Origin: Arthrinium phaeospermum
Taxonomy: Eukaryota > Ascomycota > Sordariomycetes > Amphisphaeriales > Apiosporaceae
DNA length: 64,000 nucleotides
Direction: 5' to 3'
Assembly (NCBI GenBank): GCA_006503535.1
Contig: QYRS01000015.1
Coordinates: forward strand, 434,001-498,000
In this document: piece by piece, positions 23,479 to 35,152 of the stretch
Numbering within the stretch: the first letter of the stretch is position 1
Layout: every line of letters starts with the position of its first letter
Position numbers and translations under genes: made by a program
Notes under the pieces: model-generated
Databases searched by the model: none
Told to the model about the DNA's origin: nothing
The model's input: only the letters and a program-made list of their open reading frames with translations

Positions 23479-24898
23479 TCATACCTTTTCCTCCTCGGCC
23501 CACCGCCTCTCTCTTACCGGTAAGTCCTCCCCTTTCGCTTTCCTCTGGCCGGTGTGCTCCGCCTTCCAGGCCCAGTACTCGCCCAGTCTGATCTCCGCGT
23601 AGGAGGCGTAGTCAAAGTCGATTTGCGAGATTGTGGCCTGGATTAGCGCCCAGATGCCCCAATAGAATCCGGGAAGCCCCCTGAATGCATCGACTTCTTG
23701 GCACATCTTGTCGATTTCACTGTCCACGTTGATATCCGCAGGTCGGCTAGGCAGCTGAGCAAAATAGGTCCGAATGTACTCTGCAATGAACTCGCGCCTC
23801 TGCGAGCGCGTTGGTAAAACGTTGAAGTCACAGTCGAAACCACCCCACTCGGCAAAGTGGTTCGCCAGACGAATGCGGCAGGCGACGGGGTGGCGTATTC
23901 GTAATCGATAAAGGCGACAGACTCCTCCGCGTCGGGCGAGCCCGCTGCCTTGGGTCGATGATGACGTTCCACTCAGGAGGTCGCAATGCGCGAAGACAAG
24001 CTAGAGGGCTGTGTAGTATTCAGTCTTCTCCAAGATTCAAGCAGGTGGATGGGCCACAAACCCCGTATTCTCCAGCCCAGGCGCTGGCTCAGCTCCTCTA
24101 TAAGCCAATGGAACTCCTCTTGCAGGCTCTTTTGTCTCGTTTGTTCCGCCTCCGTCTCGTGCGGGAGAGCGTGCAGCCACTTTTGCATCACGGTCCAAAC
24201 GTTGGGCGGAGGTTTGTTTGGCGCAACCATGCCACTAGAAGTTCCATTCGTCGAGCCTGCCTCGCCGTTACTCGTGGCAGACGGGTTGGGCACGCAGGGC
24301 ATAATTGCGTGCCACTGCGCCAAGCGCCGGGCGACTGCGAGGTATACACGTGGCTCCCTGAGATCCTTGGGCGTGGTGACGGTGCCCCGAAGGTAACGGT
24401 ACATCATGCCGTTTGAGAACCTGGCAAGGAGCTCCGGGGCGAGGCCATGCTGCATAAGGAGCTCATGGTTCTGCGTCTCGCGCTGTCTATCGATCAGAAC
24501 GTCGGTGCCATGCCCGTATGCGCGCAACAAGATGGCCTCCACGTCTATGTCTTCCTTGGACGCCCCTTCTCTTTTATGACCGCCTTCAGTAATGTATTGG
24601 TGATGCCGTCTGTGAAGCGCTTGAATTCAACATGCGCGTATGCAGTGGCCTCCACGTCTATGTCTTCCTTGGACGCCCCTTCTCTTTTATTGACCGCCTT
24701 CAGTAATGTATTGGTGATGCCGTCTGTGAAGCGCTTGAATTCAACTTTGGCGCTGGGGTCTGCCCAGTCTGGGCGCAGTGCGGTCACCAGTCGAAGCGCT
24801 GAGGCATCCGCGTCTGTAGGATCATACGATAGGTCTATGACGGGGATATGGACAGCGGCGCCATTGCGGCCGCCGCCGTTGACCGTCGAAGAGGGCAT
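23479..24898 (-). pseudogene. EKI1: Broken ethanolamine kinase (choline/ethanolamine kinase family)
   Basis: Read on the minus strand from 24898, the pieces match the layout of fungal ethanolamine kinase, which phosphorylates ethanolamine in the CDP-ethanolamine route to phosphatidylethanolamine. They are an N-terminal VEFKRFTDGITNTLLKAV segment, then ILLRAYGHGTDVLIDRQRE, LARFSNGMMYRYLRGT, a Brenner-type HCDLLSGN region, a YEYATPSPAAF segment, and the C-terminal GLPGFYWGIWALIQATISQ. The reading frame is broken repeatedly: by a 113-bp tandem duplication with a one-base difference near 24577, inside the Brenner motif near 23970, near 23953 and near 23870. The frame also cannot be reconciled across the position where an intron is expected (about 24010-24060). 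As written it cannot encode a full kinase. It may be a true pseudogene, or a real gene with consensus errors. Confidence 0.8.
24533..24745. repeat. 113-bp-period tandem duplication inside EKI1
   Basis: Copy A is 24533-24631 and copy B 24646-24745, near-identical over about 100 bases and separated by a 14-base spacer related to the sequence flanking copy A. Copy A has TTTATGACC where copy B has TTTATTGACC, a one-base loss. A 114-base unit would have been in frame (38 codons); the missing base makes the insertion frameshifting. Confidence 0.9.
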
Positions 24899-26512
24899 CT
24901 CGTCGTCGAACCAGGGTGCGGGCCAGGGCTGGTTGTCGGTCGTGTGAATAAGGTATATGCCAAATGCGGCAGGTGTTTCGTTTCAGTTCCTAGTCAGTCA
25001 GAATAGGAGCTAGGCTGTAGATCAAGTAGCATGCGAATCATGGGCTGCTGGGGGTAAGAAATTGTGTAAATGCGCAAATCACGGTGATGATAGACCGGGA
25101 GAGCAATACTAGGTAGCCGTGTCTAAATATGTGGCGTGTTTGCTTGTATACTTGACGTAGGCACGGCAAGCTGTTTGGCTGGTAGGACTCGGAAAAGGAG
25201 AACGTCATTGGCACGGGGGGAGGTAACTTGAAGATCAAGGGCGTGCGCAGACACATCAAATAAGATAAAGGGTTCAGCCAGTCAAAATTTACTAGCGAAT
25301 CGCGCCCCTGCAGGAACCGACCGACCTAGCAATACTCGTCCTATTCAAGGAGCTATTGGGTAGTTGGTGGGTAAACGCGGCTGCCCCTTTGAAGACAGAA
25401 AAAATACTGCAAAGGCTTCTTATTTCTTTGACCTGCTGCGTGCATCAATCCTGGTAGAAAATAACTCCTGGAGCGAGTCCGATCGAAGGTCAACATATCA
25501 ATACCTACCACCCGATCAGATACTTGGATCTGGTAGTGGCAAAGGCATCGATCAAGAGACGGCGGGAAGAGGGGAACTGTACACCCACGAGATCAACTGC
25601 CTGTTTGGACCAGGTGCTCGATCAAATGATGGCCCAAGTCTTGGCTTTTGGTTGGGTCCCTTCTATCCGTATTCTCCTGGCTTCTCTGTGCACCTGATTC
25701 ATTGGAGTATGTATCCCACCGAGATCTCTGACATCAATTCTGTCAAGATCCAACCAGTACGACGCGCGAACGACAGCAAACACGGGTGACAGAACCTTCA
25801 GATAAGAACTAGAGCCGAAAAGCTACCACCATTCCATGTAAAGTTAAGTTGTTCCACCGCAGTAGATTAAGTAATTTGATGGATCAAATTGTTGCTTCTC
25901 GGCTGGCCTGGCTTATCCGCTAGGTTACGGGGTTGACAAGTGAGGGGCTTTCGAAGCTTAGATGCCTAGCCATATTATGCATGGCGATACCTTACCTAAT
26001 GTAACATCATAAATATAATGTACGTCAGTGTGCGTCTGTCATCACATGCAAGAAACAGTAAGTAGGTAATGCATTCCGGATCGAGACGCCTCAGCCCTCA
26101 GGGCGCTCGGCAGATCTGCGTCATAGTAGGTTTGCTACTGTAGATGCTTCGTGGGGAAAATAGGCTAGCCGCTTAGTGCAAGTGCCTGCCGCACGTATTC
26201 CCGATTACCCCCAGACAGCCAGAGCGAGCCTAGAGCCGAGCATGTGGGCATGACATGGGACAATGCCACTTGCCGACGATGCCATGATTTACCGACGATT
26301 CGGGCCACCATGATCCCAACACCACCACTCACGCATGATCCCTTTTCGAAAAGAATACAGCCCCATATACCCACGAGTCAGGGCCAGCGCAGGACAGAAT
26401 ATCGTTGCAGGACAACATCAATGAGCTGGTAGCGACTTGGTCGATATCTCCTCAGAGCGCCTTTCCCCTTTTGCGCCCGCTTGCAACATACACCACGAAT
26501 AGCCGAGGCATC
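24899..26512. other. Spacer between EKI1 and the Pmp24-like gene
   Basis: 1.6 kb. A 141-codon plus-strand frame at 25364-25789 has no recognisable domain and I do not support it as a gene. The rest is AT-rich, with no repeats of note. It should contain the promoters of both flanking genes, which are divergent. Confidence 0.55.
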
Positions 26513-27394
26513 ATGTCAGACGCACTCACGAACCTCAAGGTGTGTGTGTGTGTCTACAACCCCAATCGCATCGCCGCCAAAACACCCGTTCCTGTCCTGC
26601 CATTGAATGCAATGCTGCGCGACGACCCTTGATTGCTGACCATGGCCATTGCTGCGACAAATAGACCTCCATCGAGCGCGTCCTCCTCGACCCCGCGAAC
26701 CGCGACCTCCTCGCCATCGTCAAGGGCGCCCGCAATGGCGCCGTCTACGGAGCCAAGGTGCGCTTCCCGCACGCGCTGGTCATGGTATTCCTGTTCCGGT
26801 CCGGCACGATCCGGCAAAAGGTAGACCTGGTCCTGAAGGCGACGCGGACGCACGCGCGCAACCTCGCCAAGTTCGCCACCATCTACAAGACGACCTGCTA
26901 CCTGCTCAAGAACTACGGCGCCACGCCCGGAAAGGAGGGTGAGTTGTCACCTACCCCTTGCCGAGAATTTTGGAAAGAACTAGAATACAATCGCTAACTT
27001 CGGGGAACACACTATAGGCAAATACGACACCCTGCTCGCCGGCCTGATCGGTGGCTACTTCGTGTTTGGCGGCCGGTCGCCCAAGACGGGCAAGATCTCG
27101 TCGGTGAACCAGCAGATTGTCATCTACGTCTTCGCGCGCGTCGTGCTGGCCCTGGCCCGCCTCGCCGTCAAGCCCGGCCACGGTCTGCCCATCGTGTCGG
27201 AGGAGCGCGCCTCGGCCAACATCAGCCACTACGCCTGGCCCGTCTTCGCCGCCAGCTCGTGGGCCCTCGTCATGCACCTGTTCCGCTACCACCCCGAGGA
27301 CCTGCAGCCAAGCATGCGCGGCAGCATGAACTATATCTACAAAGAGTCAGATCATTGGAATAGCTTGAGGAACTTTATCTGGCATAATAAATAA
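26513..27394 (+). CDS. Peroxisomal membrane protein of the Pmp24/PXMP4 family
   Basis: Three exons, 26513-26539, 26665-26938 and 27018-27394, give 225 aa with exact phase. The first exon encodes only MSDALTNLK and ends at a GTGTGT donor that is itself part of a GT microsatellite; intron 1 is 125 nt. The product fits the Tim17/Tim22/Tim23/Pmp24 superfamily: RNGAVYGAKVRFPHALVMVF near residue 30, a Gly-rich LLAGLIGGYFVFGG segment after exon 3 begins, and a C-terminal WNSLRNFIWHNK. Length matches the family (about 210-240 aa). Proteins of this family sit in the peroxisomal membrane; the molecular role is not established. Confidence 0.85.
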
Positions 27395-27615
27395 AGGTAC
27401 CGGCTTTGTATAAGCCGCTAGAAAGTATACTTTATATATGGCAACGGCGTTTGGGGGAACTCTGGTATTTGTTCATCTGCGTGGCCAGCTTTATAGGGGT
27501 CCATACACAGACAGGGTGGTGGTTTAATGAGATAGTCATCAAGGAAACGACAGAACAGGCGTTTTTACAAATGCGACTTGCCGTGCAGTATATTTATACT
27601 ATGGTTTTCAATCCC

Positions 27616-28927
27616 TTAAAGATGTTTCCATCCGTTGGACCACATGATTTGCATCTCGTTGATCAGACAAGCCTCGCCGGGCTCGTACCGGGGTGGCTGT
27701 CCCTTGGGAGTCTCTGCTGCCCATTGCTCTAATCTCTTGCGAACGACTCGTGTCTCTAGGTTTGTCTGGATCCCGACCCGCCAACTTACGATGCGATTTG
27801 TCCAAGCTCCAATGACAGTCCAGAATGCGCTCGGAAAGTAGGCTTTCTTAATCTTATTGTAGGCCTTCACATTATAGCCCACGCGAACGTTGGGATTCAG
27901 CCAAACGCCCTTCTGAGAACTCAGGTAGTTGTCCGCATGGATGAGGCAGCATTCTGATCCCTCCAGATGTAGGTCTGCTAGACTATCGTCAATGCCACGG
28001 AACTGCAGTGGTGGGTTCGCATAGTAAGGTGCTGAATCGAATACGACAATCCCGTTCCAGCAGGATACTACCGGAATAGGTTCGTTACGCAGCGCCGCCT
28101 CCTTGGATAGGGGTGACTGGAACCAAGGCCAGTACAGCGAGCCAGTCTTCAGTCCCATGTCGTCTCGAAGGGCAAACGTGTCGTAGTACAAAGGCGCGGC
28201 CTTGAAGTCCATGGAGCAAACAGCCGCATAGTCTCCATCCCTGGTTTCGAATAAGGTGATAATGTCTTGTGTCTGGGAGGTAATGAGCCAAATGTTTGCT
28301 TGAGTGCAGGTATGGGTCCTATACTTACGTCGAACACCACATCATTCAGCCAGAGAACCTTATCGAAACGTCTCCCTTGCTCTTCCAACTGTTTGAGGGG
28401 CGCCATCGCCTGGTTGCGCACGCGCGAAAGGTACGGGATGCGGCGCAGCTCGAAGTGGTCTTCCCGGGCGTTCCAGATCCATCCTGGTTCTCGTGGTGCT
28501 GTCGGATCCGGTCGCGCATCGATTTCGTCCAGCTGCTCCCAGACCGTCATGCCCAGACTGATGTCGTTTGTGACCCCTCTGGCATCCAAGCCTTCCTTAA
28601 GCTCCATCAATGCATCCTTGGTACCTTCCTGCGAGCCGGACTCGACAGCGGAGAAATGGACATTGGGTGCACCGAGATAGTCGACTAGCCCCAGGACAGC
28701 TTCATTCCATGCCTCCCTTTGGATCTTCTCGGTGTTGCGGTGCACGGAGACTATGAAGACCGAGTTGTTGGGGGACTGGTGGACGGCGGCTCGGGGCTTC
28801 AGGGTCGATCGGTGGGTGTCGGGCGGCTGTTGATGAGGTGGAGGGCGTCGATGAGGAAGAAGAAGAACAGGACGTAGAGAATCCGCCGCAGATAGGTGCG
28901 CCGGAACCGGCGGTATGTTACAATCAT
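27616..28927 (-). CDS. GT69 (CAP59/CMT1-like) alpha-1,3-mannosyltransferase, one frame break
   Basis: Exons 28329-28927 and 27616-28272 flank a 56-nt intron (GTAAGT...CAG). The start at 28927 opens a short basic N-terminus followed by a membrane anchor (RRILYVLFFFFLIDALHLI), as expected for a type II Golgi enzyme. The lumenal part begins VSVHRNTEKIQREAWNEAVL and contains LEEQGRRFDKVLWLNDVVFD, the conserved Asn-Asp segment of the family. Later come AAVCSMDFKAAPLYYDTFAL, a CWNGIVVFDSAPY segment and SECCLIHADN. The family includes Cryptococcus Cmt1 and Cap59, acting in mannan and capsule synthesis. Exon 1 is 599 nt, one base short of a whole number of codons. The anchor and catalytic part are in different frames, with the break between about 28800 and 28860. 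Confidence 0.82.
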
Positions 28928-30150
28928 GAAGACAACGGGTTGTATTAGGGAGTGACGTGGAAGAGGAACGGGAAATACACGTAGGTGCGAATGGGAGACA
29001 GCGCTATCGCATTCTTGTGTATAAAACAGGTCAGGTCAGGACGAGACGAAACGGCACTGCTCCTCCCAGCTGCCACCCGGTTATGAATAAAGTAGGGAAG
29101 GTTGAAGGAGGCTCATCGAGACGCCATGGAACGAAGACCCCGTTGTACGGCTTTAGGAAACGATGTCGTAAGCCCAAGCTGCACTTTTGTCTTGGTGTTC
29201 GATCCAGGGGTGAAGGGGAAACGGGGGCCGAAGACACTTTTATTCGCAGCACCAGCAGCTAGCTACCTGGCAGCCTGGGCCTTGCAAGCATGCGCTAGGT
29301 TACTGCGTGCTTGGCTGCGACAGGAGCAGGAAGGAGCTGCTGCTGAAGGTTCCGCTTCCCGTAAATTAGGGAAGCCCGTTTACCTGTGGGGTAGCACCTT
29401 ACGAAAGACACAGGTAGCGCAAATGTAGCATGAGCCGAACACCGAAGCTGAGGCTTCCCAGCTTCTAAGTATTGATGTTCAACACTATGTTGATTGATTG
29501 AGAGCGTTTGAGACAACTACACACATGTATGCACATGCATCTATCTAATTGGGGAAGCGACAGTAGCAGTGGGCTCAAATAGGTTGGCTGCTTTACCAAT
29601 TTAGTGCGTGCAACATGGTAGGTGGCACTTGCCCTTCCCCAGGTTTAGGAAACCTCGAACAGATCTGATATTCGAAGACGTCAATTATTAGTACGTCAAC
29701 AGGCATTCTGAGTGGCTTGACCTTTTTTGTCTCCATTGCTTTAGCCGTTATATTTCCACATACATAGGTAGTGACATGCGCGTAAAAGATATTTCATTCA
29801 TACGAAACCATATCGATGAGTACATGCTGTCGGGTGTCTAGGTATGTCAATGGGCAGCTTGATCGAGTATAACCGACCAAACCAACCACCAACCAGTACA
29901 GGAGCTACATATGCAGAGGCTTGTACAATAATAGGTGGACCGTGGTCGGACAAGTGATACCCCAAAGCAAGGGGACCTAGGTATGATGTAACCGCGCCCA
30001 ACAACAATTGATATGCATCAAAATGCACTTCGCATTAGAGCGAAGCGAACACTAGAGAATACCTACCTACTTCTTAAAACACCAATAGGTGGTATTTGAT
30101 TTGTCGTACCAGCAATACAACGAGCAGCCTGCGTTCCAGTCTGCAGAACC
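28928..30150. other. Divergent promoter region
   Basis: 1.2 kb between the GT69 gene (minus) and the methyltransferase gene (plus). Short frames only, for example a 76-codon minus-strand frame at 29798-30028 with a hydrophobic middle but no homology I recognise. It should hold both promoters. Confidence 0.55.
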
Positions 30151-31218
30151 ATGGCGTCTCATACCACTTTGCCGTCCGCAGCGGCCGAAGGCTTCAAGGA
30201 TGCTGCATCTTATGATGCCCATCGCCCATCATATCCCGCAGAGGTCGTAGAGGCCTTCTTACAGGCCCTGAAGGTCGCGGGACAGCCAGACATGAAGATT
30301 GTCGAAGTCGCGTCTGGTACGGGAAAATTCACTGAACCGTTGGCAGGGCGGCCGGAGCGATTCCTGATCAAAGCAATCGAGCCGCATGAGGGGATGAGGG
30401 GAAAACTTGCGGAGAAGGATCTCTCAGCCGTAGAGGTAGTTGATGGGACCGCCGACAAGATGCCTGTGGCCAATGATTGGGGCGATGCTTGCATTGCAGC
30501 TCAGGCAAGTCGCCATGTTCCACGGGGTTACCTTACTTAAGTACTTACCAGACCGCGGGAAATATAGGCCTTTCATTGGTAGGTTCATTCTACATGGCTT
30601 TATCATCAGCCGTGCCCCGGGATATATGCTTACTTGTGGCCACAGGTTCGCAACACCGGAGTCATTACATGAGATTCACAGAGTACTGAGACCCGGCGCT
30701 GTGCTTGGGATGATTTGGAACATTGAAGATTGTAAGTCACTCTGGTCGGCCAATATCTACAGTACTCACCTTTCTAATCCGGGGCCAATCCATGGTTAGA
30801 CAACGCACCACGCGAATGGGAATCAAGCACCAAGTGGGAGCAGAAGTTGAACGATCTGATATGGTCTCTGGACGATGGCCTGCCCAGGTTCAGGCACCAG
30901 AAATGGAAAGAAGTCTTCCAGCAACAACTGCCCGGAAACCCATTGCAAGCACTGGCAGACACCCTGACCAACCAACTTCCCCGATTCTCCCTCCCTATTG
31001 GCGAGCAGACTTCGAAATGGACCGTGTGGCTCACAGAAGATGCGCTTTGGTCCCGCTTGAGTACCCTGAGCCAGATTGCAGTCCTCAAGGGCGAGGAGAA
31101 AGAGGCAGCAGTGAGGGTTTTCAAAGAAGCGATGCAGGGCGACGATGTGCAGCGAAATGGTGCCGGTGAGATCGCACTTCATGGCGTAACGTACTTTGCG
31201 TGGACGGACAGGATATAG
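30151..31218 (+). CDS. SAM-dependent class I methyltransferase (methyltransferase type 11-like)
   Basis: Four exons (30151-30504, 30568-30578, 30646-30731, 30800-31218) give 289 aa in perfect phase. Residues 50-64 (IVEVASGTGKFTEPL) are the glycine-rich SAM-binding motif I, and the acidic Glu of AIEPHEGM follows. The motif AFHWFATPE, typical of this group, is rebuilt only by including an 11-nt second exon (GCCTTTCATTG). HEIHRVLRPGAVLGMIWNIED then leads into the C-terminal half. Intron 1 (63 nt) starts GCAAGT, a GC-AG intron; introns 2 and 3 start GTAGGT and GTAAGT. Substrate unknown; relatives methylate small molecules. The transcript converges with LSM6, whose stop lies 172 bases downstream. 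Confidence 0.88.
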
Positions 31219-31390
31219 AAAGGCCAAGGTCCAGATTGTTTCATAACATTTCCACAGTACGGTCGTTCAATAACCCATAGACTCGCGAGCAGCATGGTCT
31301 CCAGATCGTTGCTACTGTTTGGCCCCAAAATCCACGTGCCTTAATCGCCGCCATAATTTAAACGAGTAAGCAACACTTCGAGCGGGCTGA

Positions 31391-31769
31391 TCAGTCCGCC
31401 GAAATGTACATGACTGCGGTTTTATTAGTCTGGATAATGTGAAATCCGTCAAGGCGGATAGAGGGAGCTCACCGTTGTTTCCTCGCACAAACGCATCGCC
31501 ATAGCTCCTTCGCTTCACACCGTTGACGAACTCCTCCGTCTTTTCGAGAGCAATGTTCATGTAGCCATCGACGGATTGCAGCTCGCCTGTAGTTGGGGTA
31601 CGTCAGTCCGCAAACTTCATTTCGTCTGGTGATTTTCGGGGGAGGTCGTCCGCTCACCCTTGTAAACCACGCCCGAGTTCAGCTTGACAGTTACTGAGTT
31701 TCCAATAATTTCAGAAAGGAAACCGGAAGGATCCTTTCCTTCGCTCTGAGAGACGGCACCGTTCTCCAT
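31391..31769 (-). CDS. LSM6: U6 snRNA-associated Sm-like protein LSm6
   Basis: Exons 31658-31769, 31473-31586 and 31391-31413 encode 82 aa in exact phase, with introns of 71 and 59 nt (both GTGAGC donors). The Sm fold is clear: PSGFLSEIIGNSVTVKLNSG is the Sm1 region, ELQSVDGYMNIALEKTEEF continues it, and GDAFVRGNN followed by VMYISAD is Sm2. LSm6 is a ring subunit of the LSm1-7 complex (cytoplasmic mRNA decay) and LSm2-8 (nuclear U6 snRNP). The last exon holds only the final seven codons and the stop. Confidence 0.95.
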
Positions 31770-32429
31770 GATGCCTGGGCCTTGAGTTATGGTGAAAAGA
31801 TGGTGTAGTAGTTGTTTGGTTGGGCTAAGGCTTTATTTCACACCGAAATCGAGGCTGGCCGTTACTCTCGTAATGGGTGAGTAAACTCCAATCAATGCTT
31901 TTTGGCGCTTGCCTTTCCATGCCCCACGTTTGCCTGCCCGTCCGTCCTCCAGCACCTGCACTTCCACATTAGTAACCTAACTGCAAATACCTCCAGTTAC
32001 TTCGTACGGCTGGTGGATGTACCTTTCTCTCGCTCGTCAAGCCACACTTCGACCAAGGTACATGCGACAACCGAGTACGGTACTTGCATTTGATGGAGGG
32101 GTTCAATCGATTTTCTAGATGCGCATCCCTCCCAAGTATTCGCAGTTAGAGCCTCATCACGCTCATGCACTGTACATACATACACCCGGTCAAGCCAAAC
32201 CTCTTCCTGCTCGGGCTGCCGACAACACGAAAACAAACGCGCCATCAGATGTGTCTGATCCAAGCTCGTTTGCCGTCTGAGTGACCTGCATCCTCTTTCT
32301 CCGCATTCCCCGACACCTTTTGCATCACCTACTCATCATTGCGATTGTTCCTCATCCCGCTTTTTTTTAAAGTACATCATACCTACTTGCCCAGGGATCT
32401 CATCCACACGTGCACCTCCTATCAAACAC
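31770..32429. promoter_or_regulatory. Shared divergent promoter, LSM6 and Rad60-like gene
   Basis: 660 bases between two divergently transcribed genes. I see CT-rich tracts towards the right-hand gene (32270-32340) but no clear TATA box or named operator. Confidence 0.5.
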
Positions 32430-33870
32430 ATGCCTGCGTCCGACGCGTTGCCTCCCGCGCCGCGGGAAAGGAAATTACCTTTCAAACGGACTGTCAAACG
32501 CAAGTCCGTCGAGACACCTACCAACAATTCCACGACAGATCCGGATGGCGTAGAGTTCTTCAGGCGCTCTAATCTGTTTGACACATTTCAGCAACAAGAA
32601 TCGGCCACAAAAGCGCAGCGTCGCAAACAAGCAAAGACGGTCAACCAAGACGCCGTAGACGATTCAGAAATCCAAGCACAGCTTTTGAGGGACTCCCAAA
32701 GTGCCTCTGCGAAAGCGCATTGTGATTCGGTAGATCGCGACTTGAAGCGCCAACGTGTCTCTCTGACTCTGAGCGACGAGGAGGAGGAGGCCAACAGTCG
32801 TACTTCGACACAGAAACCGCCACAGAAGTCCTCCGATGCGCAACTGGGCAGGTCGCCGTCCAAGCTTCGCGGCTCAACACGAAAAACAAGAACTGCCGCC
32901 TCTGCCAGAGTCCGCCCATCGTCATCGCCGAAGACGCGCGCGACTGTAATCACACTCGATAGTAGCGACGATGATGACGACAAGTCGTCGCAGAGCAGGG
33001 GCAATACCGCGGCGGTGGAGGTGGCGTCTGTGACCCGGCCAGAACCGTCGCGTGCCGCGACCCCGGATTCCGATTCCGATCTGGACACTGTAGAACCTGA
33101 TGGTAGCCAGGGCGACCCCTTTGCAGCCAAGTTCATTGAAGAAGCCCGTGAGCGTATGCGAAAACGGCATGCCGAGAACGAAGCCAACCCGGCATCGACG
33201 AAATCCCCAACACCCCCGGAAGCTGTGGAGGTCTATATACAATCTCATCTTGAGGGTACCACGGACATGAGAGTGAAAATCCACCTCCTACAAAAGCTAA
33301 GTGTGGTCAAGCAATCATGGGTATTTTACAACCAAAAAGAAAATGCCGGTACCGGAATCTATCCTGAACGCCATGTTCTTCACTTGGCGGGGCAACAAGG
33401 TCTATGATTTTACCACACTCGCAAGCCTAGACATCAAGCGGAAAAATGACGGTCAGTTATATTCGATCCACGGGACCACAAGGGATGGCTTTGACGGCTG
33501 GGAGAAAGTCCACATCGAGGCCTGGACATCTGAACTATTTGAAGAATATCAACGAGAGAAGAACATGGAACGTAAGCGCCGGCTAGGTGAGCTTGAAGAA
33601 GAAGAGCACGATCGGGCACCAGCACCAGAACCAGCACCAAAGGTGACAATCAAGGTCATCTTGAAATCAAAAGATAACGGCACACAAAACCTCACGGTCC
33701 CCATGGACGTCGAGGTCGCGAAGCTCAGCTTGGCGTTTCGCACAGTGAAGAAGATACCTGCCGAGCGGGAGGTTGTGCTTCACTTTGACGGCGAGGCGTT
33801 GGACGAAGAGTCCACGATTGATGTGTTCGGCATCGAGGATATGGATAGCATCGAGGTGCATATAAGATGA
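32430..33870 (+). CDS. Rad60/Esc2/NIP45-like protein with two SUMO-like domains, one frame break
   Basis: The first frame runs from 32430 with a long charged, Ser-rich N-terminus containing several acidic SIM-like stretches (VITLDSSDDDDD, LTLSDEEEE). The second frame, to 33870, carries the first SUMO-like domain (FFTWRGNKVYDFTTLASLDI) and, after an acidic Pro/Ala hinge, a second (VTIKVILKSKDN ... EVVLHFDGEAL ... DMDSIEVHIR). This is the Rad60/Esc2/NIP45 layout: nuclear proteins of the SUMO pathway acting in DNA repair and silencing. The frames meet near 33334-33343 in CAAAAAGAAAATG; one A fewer would join QKE to MPVPESIL. The total would then be about 480 aa. Confidence 0.82.
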
Positions 33871-34180
33871 AGGCTTATGGCTATTGCGAACTGGATTGAT
33901 GCAGGAACTGTTAGGCAGAAGTAACACAGGCCAGGAGGAACAGCAGTGCGAGTTTGTATGGAAAGCGGTTGCATTTAGCTTATGTCGATGATACCCCCTT
34001 TAATTGCACGAATGCCTAAATGTCTTCGTTCCTTTCTATGGAACACATCGCATTCAACGCCAGTACCCCTAACGCCTGGTCATGATTACGACCGCCCTAT
34101 GCTTGACGCTCGCCAGATTTATCTTCGTCTTCGTTTTCGTCGTCGCGTGCCCGTGCCAGCAGATGAGCAGACGCATGCAT

Positions 34181-35152
34181 CTAAAATCTCTCCTTCATCC
34201 TCGCCGCAACAGTACGCAGACCGTTGTATACCTTGCCAGGTTGCTTGCCCATGATGAGCGACACAATACTTGTCCTCGCGACTGATGTTGAAGTAAGCAT
34301 GTGGGTCCATCCATAGCAACGCATAAAGACGGGGACTTACTTTGGATGTTCTTGAATCCGCCCAAGATGTGTACTTTGCTGTCTGCCAGAACAATTCGAG
34401 TTTTCGAGGCGTTCTCGATCGCATATTTTGTCTAAAACAAAGTTAGTCACTTTTATGCGATAGGAATAAATAATAATTCACTTACCTTTCCGCTCTGACC
34501 CGCTATTCTGCCAATCGCACGAGCTAAACAGAAATATGTCAGCGACTGAAGCTTTCAAACAATACGTGTAGGCTGCGCCAGCACGTCCGACCGGCCGTGG
34601 GAGCTTACCCTTGTGATCACCCTCGAGGGTCTTGACATCCTTGATCTCGAAAGTCTCGATGTACAAATCGTCCAGGCGCAAGAGGGCGATGGCATCGTCC
34701 ACGTCGAAGCCGAGGGCAAAAGCCGTGATGAAGTCGGCGCCCTTCTGGAGCGCGCCGGTGTCGGTGGTCTTGCGCGTCGTCCGCAGCTCGACAGCCTTGG
34801 ACTTGACGTTCATGCGGATGGCCAGGTTGAGGTGCTCGACGACGACGGGGTAGATCTTGGGCCAGGTCGACTTGAGCGGCGACATGCGGTGCGGCGGAAT
34901 GGGCACCTTGCGCGACTCGATGCGGGCCACGGAGCCGATGTCCCTGGCCGGGGCGAAGCGCGGCTTGCCCTCCTCGTCGACGTCCATCTGCGCCTCGTTG
35001 TTGGGGACGGAGACGAGCTGGATGGCGCTCGTGTCCAGGCTGTTCATCTCGGTGGCGTCCAGGAGCACTTCGTCATCTTGGTCAGGCTGCGGGAGGGGGG
35101 CCTCGGCGGCGGCCTCGACGGGCTTCTGGAGAAGCGCTGTGGGGGCAGGCAT
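34181..35152 (-). CDS. PNO1: Pno1/Dim2, KH-domain pre-rRNA processing factor
   Basis: Four exons (34609-35152, 34486-34523, 34341-34431, 34181-34281) give 257 aa in exact phase; introns are 54-85 nt with GTAAGC or GTAAGT donors. Start at 35152 (MPAPTALLQKP) fits the family length; upstream in-frame sequence lacks conservation. Conserved segments are VPIPPHRMSPLKSTWPKIYP, NLAIRMNVKSKAVELRTT, FALGFDVDDAIALLRLDDLY, and the KH region ARAIGRIAGQSGKTKYAIEN with SKVHILGGFKNIQ. The protein ends GKVYNGLRTVAARMKERF. Pno1 binds the 3' region of 18S rRNA with Nob1 in 20S pre-rRNA maturation. Confidence 0.95.

Noticed and set aside
25364..25789. 141-codon plus-strand frame
   Set aside because: No recognisable motif, no supporting introns or conserved blocks; length alone is not persuasive.
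28840..28890. A 47-nt intron (GTCCTG...ACAG) that would restore the GT69 frame
   Set aside because: It keeps frame arithmetically but removes the membrane anchor expected for a type II glycosyltransferase and uses a poor donor; a missing base is simpler.
29798..30028. 76-codon hydrophobic minus-strand frame
   Set aside because: Short and isolated in a divergent promoter region; hydrophobic character alone is weak evidence.
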